Assembly (NCBI GenBank): GCA_951801955.1 | Contig: CATOOV010000030.1 | Location: forward strand, 1 to 39,241 | Direction: 5' to 3' | Length of the DNA stretch: 39,241 bases | From: an uncultured Lachnospiraceae bacterium | Lineage (GTDB): Bacteria; Bacillota; Clostridia; Lachnospirales; Lachnospiraceae | In this document: piece by piece, positions 32,843-39,241 of the stretch | How positions within the stretch are numbered: the stretch's first letter is position 1 | Layout of the letters: every line of letters begins with the position of its first letter | Made by a program: the position numbers and the translations under genes | The notes under the pieces: generated by a model | The model's input: the letters and a program-made list of their open reading frames with translations, nothing else | Databases searched by the model: none | What the model was told of the DNA's origin: nothing

Positions 32843-33886
32843 ATGTCAAATAATAAATCATCTGCGTCTGGTAGTTTTGCTGAGAAGATAAATAATCTTA
32901 CTGACACAAATTTACTCCTTACGATTACAATTGTGGTGTTCTTCCTGATGTATATCGGTGCGATTATCTTCCAAGGCGGGGGCTTTTTAAAAGCACAGAA
33001 CTTCTTAAATCTTTTTAACTCAAATGCGGCGTTGATTATTCTTGCCTGCGGTTTGAGCCTTGTTATGATCACTGGCGGGATTGATATCTCAGTTGGTGGT
33101 GTTACTGCATTAGTTAGTATGTGCTGTGCAGTGTATCTGGATTTCAAAGGCGGTAATGTGTTTGTATCTGTTCTTATCGCATTGGCAATTGGTCTTGCTT
33201 TTGGTGCTTTCCAGGGATTTTTGGTTGCATATCTGGATATCCAGCCCTTTATTGTCACCCTTGCTGGTATGTTCTTTGCCCGTGGTATGACTACAATTGT
33301 AAATACAAAGCCTTTCAATGTGGCAAATGAAGCATTTAGCAAGTTAAAAATGACCCGTGTGATTATTCCAGGACTGGGATCAACCAATAGAAAAGGCGTG
33401 TATGTAGATGCCTATGTTGAGATCGGTGTAGTGGTAGCGCTTCTCGTTGTAATTGTTATGTTCTGTATGCTTCGCTGGACCAAGCTTGGTCGTTCTTTCT
33501 ATGCAGTAGGAGGAAACCAGCAGAGTGCATTGATGCTTGGTATCAATGTTAAGAGAACAAGGTTCCTCTCTCATCTGCTTTGCGGATTGCTGGCAGGAAT
33601 TGGTGGATATGTATATTTCCTCCATGTAGGTTCTGGTTCTCCATCTCATGCAACTGGAGCAGAAATGGATGCGATCGCATCTTCCATCATCGGCGGTACC
33701 ATGCTGACAGGTGGTGTTGGTAATATTGTTGGTACCCTTTTTGGTGTACTTTCACTTGGTACCATTCAGAATATTGTTTCTTCTGCAGGTCTGGATCAGG
33801 CTTGGTGGACAGGAATCACAAGGGCAGTTATGCTTTGCTTGTTCCTGGTTGTTCAGAGTCTTGTTATGGCACGTAAGAAAAAATAA
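32843..33886 (+). CDS. yjfF: sugar ABC transporter permease 2 (YjfF-like)
   Basis: A 347-residue membrane protein, paralogous to permease 1. I chose ATG 32843, as AAGGAGG (32827-32833) is at an ideal distance; a TTG at 32834 would lie inside that RBS. Characteristic blocks are ACGLSLVMITGGIDISVGGV, PFIVTLAGMFFARGMTTIVN, YAVGGNQQSALMLGINVKRT and MDAIASSIIGGTMLTGGVGN, followed by IVGTLFGV. These resemble E. coli YjfF, the second permease of the galactofuranose importer. It is the last gene of the operon, followed by two hairpin terminators. Confidence 0.93.
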   Translation: MSNNKSSASGSFAEKINNLTDTNLLLTITIVVFFLMYIGAIIFQGGGFLKAQNFLNLFNSNAALIILACGLSLVMITGGIDISVGGVTALVSMCCAVYLDFKGGNVFVSVLIALAIGLAFGAFQGFLVAYLDIQPFIVTLAGMFFARGMTTIVNTKPFNVANEAFSKLKMTRVIIPGLGSTNRKGVYVDAYVEIGVVVALLVVIVMFCMLRWTKLGRSFYAVGGNQQSALMLGINVKRTRFLSHLLCGLLAGIGGYVYFLHVGSGSPSHATGAEMDAIASSIIGGTMLTGGVGNIVGTLFGVLSLGTIQNIVSSAGLDQAWWTGITRAVMLCLFLVVQSLVMARKKK

Positions 33887-33920
33887 TAAGAAAAAATTAT
33901 ATAATAAGAACAATTACAGG

Positions 33921-33948
33921 GGGCTGCCATATGGCAGTCCTTTGTTTT
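33921..33948 (+). terminator. first terminator after the ABC operon
   Basis: GGGCTGCC (33921-33928) and GGCAGTCC (33933-33940, one G-U) with an ATAT loop, followed by TTTGTTTT. Confidence 0.82.
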
Positions 33949-33979
33949 GTATTTTTTTCGGATGGGGCGCCAAAAGAAA

Positions 33980-34016
33980 GCGGAAGAAGTTGTAAAAAAT
34001 TCCTTCCGCCTTTTTT
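33980..34016 (+). terminator. second terminator after the ABC operon
   Basis: GCGGAAG (33980-33986) and CTTCCGC (34003-34009) with a 16-base loop, followed by C and six Ts (34011-34016). Confidence 0.8.
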
Positions 34017-34140
34017 AGTCCCTGAATGTTTTTATTAAATTTATAAGTGATTCGGAATGCAAGAGTGGATTTTCTATTGAAAATAGAGGATTTTAAGAGT
34101 AAAGTTTTGTAAAACGTTGGTAAAATTGTATTATTTAATC

Positions 34141-34169
34141 TTGATTTTTTCAGTAAAATTTAGTAAAAT
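34141..34169 (+). promoter_or_regulatory. promoter of the giant GH43 gene
   Basis: TTGATT (34141-34146), 17 bases and TAAAAT (34164-34169). The start near 34176 gives a leader of about 88 bases. Confidence 0.5.
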
Positions 34170-34179
34170 ACTAATATAG

Positions 34180-34231
34180 TTTGCACGGTTGTACCGACAT
34201 AGATGGAACATACATAGAAAAGCTGTGCAAA
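34180..34231 (+). promoter_or_regulatory. leader stem enclosing most of the 5' UTR of the giant GH43 gene
   Basis: TTTGCAC (34180-34186) pairs exactly with GTGCAAA (34225-34231), close to the predicted transcript start and 20 bases before the AAAGGAGGG ribosome binding site. It may shield the mRNA end; no known riboswitch is recognised. Confidence 0.3.
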
Positions 34232-34263
34232 ACAAAAAAATATTATATAAAGGAGGGCTTTTT

Positions 34264-37200
34264 ATGAAGCAGTACTTGAAACGGTATCTTGCCATGATAC
34301 TGACGTTTGCTATGGTAATTACCATGGTGCCCACATCTGTTGCGTATGCGGCGGGTGAAGGGGAGGCAGCAGGGAACACAACACAAATTGAGTGCAGTAA
34401 ATTTGTGAGAGCTGGCTCTATTGGGGAAAAGACAGGAACTGATAATAAAAAAGCCACTTTGATTGGAACCGATGCCCCTACGACAGAAGGCAGTGAAAAA
34501 GCTGCGGCACGTGTAGAGGGTGAAACGGCAATTAGCGTGAATAATGTTGGTTCCACCAGAGTGGCAGGCATGGGATTTGAACTTCCAGGCAAGAAAACCA
34601 CGGATGACCAGGGAGGGATTGAACCAGAACTGATCAGCCGTGCCGAGCTGACGATTACAGTATATGATGGAAATGATACTGCGAACAGCGGAAAGAAGAC
34701 AAAGGCGGCAATTTTCCAGGTAGATTCTGAAAAATATGCAGGAATGCAAGATGATACCGCAGTAGCGAATGCGCCAGGAGCTACTTTCCCGGCAAAGAAT
34801 GGTTATACCAAGGACAAAACCGTGTATGGCGGCGGTCTTGGCGGAGACCAAGGATGGATTGAGTATAAAAATGCAACGCAGGATTTAAAGGTGACCTTTG
34901 ATGTGACAGATTGGGTCAAAGAGTCCATAGCAAATGGAGATCCCTATGCGGTTTACCGTCTGCAGACAGTGACTTGTGGTTATTATGTGTATATAGAGGG
35001 AGATCAGGCGCCAAAGCTTTCCATCACTACACTGACTGACCAGGAAGCGGTAGAACAGGCAAAGGCAGAGCTGACGCTTCCAGCTTCCACAAAGAAGAAT
35101 CTGGAACTGCCAGCAAAGGGCGCCTATGGCACAGAGATTACCTGGGCATCCCAGAATCCACAGGTAATTGCCAATGACGGAACAGTTACCAGACAGGCAA
35201 ATGATGTGGATGTAGTGCTGGCTGCAACCATTAAAAAGGGTGAGGCGCAGACAACGAAGGATATTACAGTCAAGGTGCTTAGCCAGGATGTGAGCAGCTT
35301 AGTTGCAGCATATGAGTTTTCAGAGGCAAATTTGACGGATAAGACCATTACAGATACCAGTGGGAATGACCATCATGCAAAACTGGAAGGCACAGGCGCT
35401 TCTGTTGAAAATGGTATGCTGATGCTGCCAGGTGGAGAAGCAGGTTCTGACGCGGCGTATGTTTCCATTCCGGGGGCTGTATTTGAGGGCAAGGACACGC
35501 TGACAATTACCACATGGCTGAAAAACGAGACAGGTTCTGGAGATTATGCAGCAATGTTTTTTGGCACCAAGACAAAGCATGTGGACGATGCCTCTACAGC
35601 AAACATGCCTTTAAATTATTGGCTGTTAAATCCCTCAAAGGGCGGCAACTTTAAATCTGTCTGGACAAAGAGCAATAATGCAGGTGAGCCTTACAGCACA
35701 GAAACCCCGGTTTCTGAGACAAAGACCAGCGACCAGTGGTCATTGTATACCACTGTAATTACACCAGATAAAATTATCGGGTATTACAATGGGGAAGAAG
35801 TGTGCAACAATGATAAAACCAAGACGACCACAGAGTTCGGGACTGGATTGGTTGGATTTATCGGACGTTCCTCCTACAATGACATGTTCTACAAGGGCGG
35901 CGTGTATGGTGTAAAAGTATATGACGAAGCTTTGACACAGCAAGAAATTTATGATGAATATTATGAGGCAGCCCCTCCAGCATTAGAAAAGCAGAAATTG
36001 TTTGACAGTGTTGCAGAAGAAGTTCTCGCGGCGATGCTGAATGGAAATTCAGATGCAGATAGCATTGTAACAGATTTGTTATTTACGCAGAATAAAAAGG
36101 GTGTGGAATTTGCTTGGGAGTCTTCTGACCTTACAGCAATCGATGGGGAAGGTAAAATTGTCTATACAGGAGATGCGAATAAGGAAGTAACGATTACATT
36201 AACAGGTACATACAAGGGACAAAAAGTGTTTGAAAAGAGTATCCCAGTCACAATTAAGACAGAGCTTTCTGCGGATGTTGACGCATTGACCATTCCAAAT
36301 ATGGATAATATCAGAGGAAATATCACGTTGCCTACCGTTGGCAAAAATGGCTCTACAATTACCTGGGTTTCCTCTAATAATGATGTGATCAACGCAGAAG
36401 ACCAAAAGAATGAAGGATATGATAAGACACCTGCAGGCGTAGTTACCAGGCAGGCAGCGGATACGCAGGTGAAACTGACGGCAACATTAACCAAAGATGG
36501 TAAAACGAAAGAGAAAGAGTTTAATGTTACCGTGAAGGCTGAGGCAGAAGTCGGAGACATGACAGATTACCTGTTCGCTTACTTTATTGGGAATGGCGCA
36601 GGGGAAGAACAAATCTATTTTGCATCTAGTGAAGATGGGCTGGATTGGGAAGAATTATATGATGGAAAACCAGTTCTTACCTCTAGTATGGGAACGACAG
36701 GACTGCGTGACCCCTATATTTTCCGTTCTGCAGAAGGCGATAAATTCTATTTGATCGCTACAGACTTGTGTATTGCCCTAGACGGAAACTGGACAACAGC
36801 ACAACAAAAGGGAAGCCAGGCAATTATGGTATGGGAGTCTGAGGACTTAGTAAACTGGACAGACCAGCGTATGGTGACAGTCAGTGATAAGATCCAGGCA
36901 GGCTGTACTTGGGCGCCAGAAGTATTCTACGACGACAAGACAGGCGAGTACCTGGTATTTTGGGCTTCCAAAGTAGCTACGGATAACTATGCAAAACAGA
37001 GGTTGTATTATTGTAAGACCAGGGATTTCTATACCTTTACGGAGCCAAAAGTATGGATTGATGAGAGCCATAGTACCATTGATTCTACCGTGGTACGGGA
37101 TGAGGATGGAACTTATTACCGCTTTACCAAAAATGAGAGCAAGACCTATATTTACATGGAAAAATCAAACTCCCTGCTTGGCGAGTGGACCATGGTCAAT

Positions 37201-39241
37201 GAAAATATTGCAGGCGGGGTAGAAGGTCCCTGCGGATTTAAATTCAATGATGATGATATTGCAAATGCAGGTGCAAAATGGTGCCTCCTTCTGGATGCTT
37301 TTGGGGCAGGAGGATATTATCCAATGACCACCAATAGTTTGGCAGAAGGCAAGTTTACAAAAATTACGGCAAACCTTCCTTCCAGACCACGTCATGGAAC
37401 GGTTATGAATATTACCAAAGCCGAGTATGAGAAAGTGATGCAGGCATACAGCAGTATTGAAGTAACAGATGAGAAATTGCCGGATACTGTATTGGCAGGA
37501 AAAGGTTATACACTGCCAGCAGAAATAGAAGTTGCAGTATATGGCGTTAAAAAAACTGTTGCAGTAACATGGGAGGCTGTCGCCGAAGATGCATTTGACA
37601 AGCCGGGGACTGTAACAGTAACTGGAACCATTGCAGAATTGGATAACCGCAAAATTACCAAGAATATTGAAGTGGTATCAGAGAAACTGATCTACTACAT
37701 TGACTCCGGCGTAGGTTCCTGGAATGAAACAATGCCAGATTCCGCAAGTTTTGACGCAATCTATGGATTGGAAGAAATCGACTTGCGTAATGAAGACCCA
37801 GACCAAATCTATACAGAGGGAAGCTGGGGATTTGTGAATGATGAGACGCAGACGATTGCCGGACTGCTTAAGAATAACGTTGCATCCATCTTTACCAATG
37901 GCTGGTATGCAAAGAAAGATAAGAATTGTGAGTATATCATTCCTCTGGAGAGCGGCACGTATACCGTTACAGGCTATTTTGGAGAATGGTGGGGCGTGAC
38001 ACGTCCGATGAAATTCTATGTAGAGTATACAGATGACAACGGAAAGAAGGTTACTTCTCCAGCACAGGAAGTGGAAGTCAGCGGCAAAGCACCACAGCAG
38101 AAGTCTGAGATTACCTTTAAGGTGGAAAATGTGTTAGGCGAAGCAGAAGTGCATTTCCTTGCCGTAAAGGCAACCAATCAGGATCCTGTAATTGCAGGGC
38201 TTGCAGTGGAAAAATTGGAGGATGGACAGGTCGAAGCAGCTTTGAATGCCATTAAAGTTTCAGAGGTAAGAAGCGTACTTCTTGGCAAAACTGCAAAGAT
38301 CGAGATTACTTATCCAGAAATCTTTACACAGATTCTACAAGAGGCAGGGCTTGAAGTAAAGGAAACAAGTTATTCCAGTGATAAAGAAAACGTTGCAAAG
38401 GTATCTGACAATGGAACGATTACCCCGGTGGCAAAAGGAACAGCAACTATTACTACAAAGATTGTATTGAGTGATAATAGGGAAAAAGTGTTCACCACAG
38501 AGGTTACGGTTACAGATACAGCGATACCAGTGACTGGCATCAACTTAGATAAGGCCGGCCTTACCCTTGAAATCGGAGAGAGTGAGACTTTGACAGCAAC
38601 CGTACTTCCAGAAACAGCAACCAACGTAGAGGTAACATGGAAGTCCAGCAATGAGAGTGTTGCAGAGGTAACGAATGGAAAGGTAACGGCAAAAAAAGCA
38701 GGAACGGCAACCATTACGGTAGCTAGTGCAGACAATGTAGAGATCAAGAAAGAGTGTAAAGTAACAGTTAAGGCAAAAACAGAAGTTGTGGAGCCAGGTG
38801 ACGAGGCTATTAAGGATGATGGCAATGGCAAATATGAAGTAACCATTCCACAAATTACACCAGGGCAGGATACAGTTGTTGACATTTTACTTCCAGATTC
38901 ACTGGCAGGGAAACTAAAAGAAAGCAAAGCAGAACAGCTTTCTATAGATGTGAAATTACCAGAGAATTTAACCAGTGATAAGGTTGGAGCGATTACTGTA
39001 CCAAAAGAAGTCTTTGATGCCGCAAAAGCGGCTGGTAAAGATCTTACCATATCTGTAGCTGGCAGCAGTTCTTACCAGTGGACATTCAGCGCAGGAACCT
39101 TGGCATCTGAAAAACTTTCCGATTTGAATCTGGCGCTGCAGCAGGCTGGAAGCGAAGAAGACGCAGAGATCAAGAACCTGCTGAAAGAAAATGAAAAAGG
39201 CATGGTGCTTTCCTTTGCACAGGAGGGAGAATTCCCGAAAG
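34264..39241 (+). CDS. giant secreted multidomain GH43 glycosidase (truncated by window end)
   Basis: The frame is open from ATG 34264 (RBS AAAGGAGGG) to the edge: 1659 codons, incomplete. Residues 1-29 are a signal peptide (MILTFAMVITMVPTSVAYA). A DNRLRE/CBM96-like module (about 40-255), an Ig-like module (260-342), a LamG-like domain (345-566) and two more Ig-like modules (to about 765) follow. GH43 spans about 768-1060 with the triad D816 (LRDPYIF), D940 (TIDSTVV) and E987 (VEGPCG). Then come a Big_4-like domain (1067-1140), a probable carbohydrate-binding region (1141-1315) and two Big_2-like domains (about 1320-1504, with VTGINLDKAGLTLEIGESET). It is probably an arabinofuranosidase or related exo-enzyme at the cell surface; the C-terminal anchor would lie outside the window. 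Confidence 0.92.
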   Translation, partial: MKQYLKRYLAMILTFAMVITMVPTSVAYAAGEGEAAGNTTQIECSKFVRAGSIGEKTGTDNKKATLIGTDAPTTEGSEKAAARVEGETAISVNNVGSTRVAGMGFELPGKKTTDDQGGIEPELISRAELTITVYDGNDTANSGKKTKAAIFQVDSEKYAGMQDDTAVANAPGATFPAKNGYTKDKTVYGGGLGGDQGWIEYKNATQDLKVTFDVTDWVKESIANGDPYAVYRLQTVTCGYYVYIEGDQAPKLSITTLTDQEAVEQAKAELTLPASTKKNLELPAKGAYGTEITWASQNPQVIANDGTVTRQANDVDVVLAATIKKGEAQTTKDITVKVLSQDVSSLVAAYEFSEANLTDKTITDTSGNDHHAKLEGTGASVENGMLMLPGGEAGSDAAYVSIPGAVFEGKDTLTITTWLKNETGSGDYAAMFFGTKTKHVDDASTANMPLNYWLLNPSKGGNFKSVWTKSNNAGEPYSTETPVSETKTSDQWSLYTTVITPDKIIGYYNGEEVCNNDKTKTTTEFGTGLVGFIGRSSYNDMFYKGGVYGVKVYDEALTQQEIYDEYYEAAPPALEKQKLFDSVAEEVLAAMLNGNSDADSIVTDLLFTQNKKGVEFAWESSDLTAIDGEGKIVYTGDANKEVTITLTGTYKGQKVFEKSIPVTIKTELSADVDALTIPNMDNIRGNITLPTVGKNGSTITWVSSNNDVINAEDQKNEGYDKTPAGVVTRQAADTQVKLTATLTKDGKTKEKEFNVTVKAEAEVGDMTDYLFAYFIGNGAGEEQIYFASSEDGLDWEELYDGKPVLTSSMGTTGLRDPYIFRSAEGDKFYLIATDLCIALDGNWTTAQQKGSQAIMVWESEDLVNWTDQRMVTVSDKIQAGCTWAPEVFYDDKTGEYLVFWASKVATDNYAKQRLYYCKTRDFYTFTEPKVWIDESHSTIDSTVVRDEDGTYYRFTKNESKTYIYMEKSNSLLGEWTMVNENIAGGVEGPCGFKFNDDDIANAGAKWCLLLDAFGAGGYYPMTTNSLAEGKFTKITANLPSRPRHGTVMNITKAEYEKVMQAYSSIEVTDEKLPDTVLAGKGYTLPAEIEVAVYGVKKTVAVTWEAVAEDAFDKPGTVTVTGTIAELDNRKITKNIEVVSEKLIYYIDSGVGSWNETMPDSASFDAIYGLEEIDLRNEDPDQIYTEGSWGFVNDETQTIAGLLKNNVASIFTNGWYAKKDKNCEYIIPLESGTYTVTGYFGEWWGVTRPMKFYVEYTDDNGKKVTSPAQEVEVSGKAPQQKSEITFKVENVLGEAEVHFLAVKATNQDPVIAGLAVEKLEDGQVEAALNAIKVSEVRSVLLGKTAKIEITYPEIFTQILQEAGLEVKETSYSSDKENVAKVSDNGTITPVAKGTATITTKIVLSDNREKVFTTEVTVTDTAIPVTGINLDKAGLTLEIGESETLTATVLPETATNVEVTWKSSNESVAEVTNGKVTAKKAGTATITVASADNVEIKKECKVTVKAKTEVVEPGDEAIKDDGNGKYEVTIPQITPGQDTVVDILLPDSLAGKLKESKAEQLSIDVKLPENLTSDKVGAITVPKEVFDAAKAAGKDLTISVAGSSSYQWTFSAGTLASEKLSDLNLALQQAGSEEDAEIKNLLKENEKGMVLSFAQEGEFPK

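Overview
The window looks like a chromosomal segment of a gut-type Clostridia, most likely Lachnospiraceae. This rests on the low to moderate GC, strong AGGAGG-type ribosome binding sites, YesN/YesM-type regulators, a MocR regulator, a small alarmone synthetase, DUF6512 and DUF1015 proteins, ThiT, phosphoketolase and very large secreted GH43 enzymes. Genus cannot be fixed from sequence reading alone.

Layout. (1) 1-3500: a tRNA-Pro(CGG) gene followed by a badly decayed integrative element. It holds two different tyrosine-recombinase remnants, a phage-type repressor with an internal stop, a still-intact Cro-like HTH gene, a small cysteine-rich phage-type ORF with a stop, an excisionase-like fragment and a RepA-like ATPase scar. 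(2) 3522-7257, minus strand: a rubredoxin/GltB-like flavoprotein, an unassigned conserved protein, a DUF6512 membrane protein and the thiamine S-component ThiT. A rod-like structured RNA candidate (about 5018-5196, plus strand) with its own promoter and poly-T end lies just upstream of the GltB-like gene. (3) 7431-13296, plus strand: central metabolism, with NADP-type glutamate dehydrogenase, Na+/proline symporter and phosphoketolase, each set separated by terminator hairpins. (4) 13317-13597: a 113-bp intergenic repeat in two copies. (5) 13601-21080: a secreted GH43 arabinanase-like enzyme (minus), endonuclease III plus DUF1015 (plus), a MocR regulator (minus) and a small ppGpp synthetase (plus). 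(6) 21185-27344, plus strand: a methyl-accepting chemotaxis-type receptor, then two paralogous AraC-type response regulators flanking a YesM-family kinase that has no membrane or sensor part. (7) 27349-33886: an AraR-type repressor divergent from a four-gene ABC importer of the YtfQ-YtfR-YtfT-YjfF type. (8) 34264 to the window edge: a giant secreted multidomain GH43 protein, truncated by the window.

How it fits together. AraR, the furanose-type ABC importer and two secreted GH43 enzymes suggest an arabinan/arabino-oligosaccharide scavenging locus. Imported pentose can be fed to phosphoketolase (xfp). The receptor, sensor-less kinase and two regulators sit inside this cluster and are the most unusual part. 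No motility or che genes are present to explain the receptor, so it may signal to the soluble kinase. This is a hypothesis only. All functional calls come from motif and sequence recognition; no database search was run.
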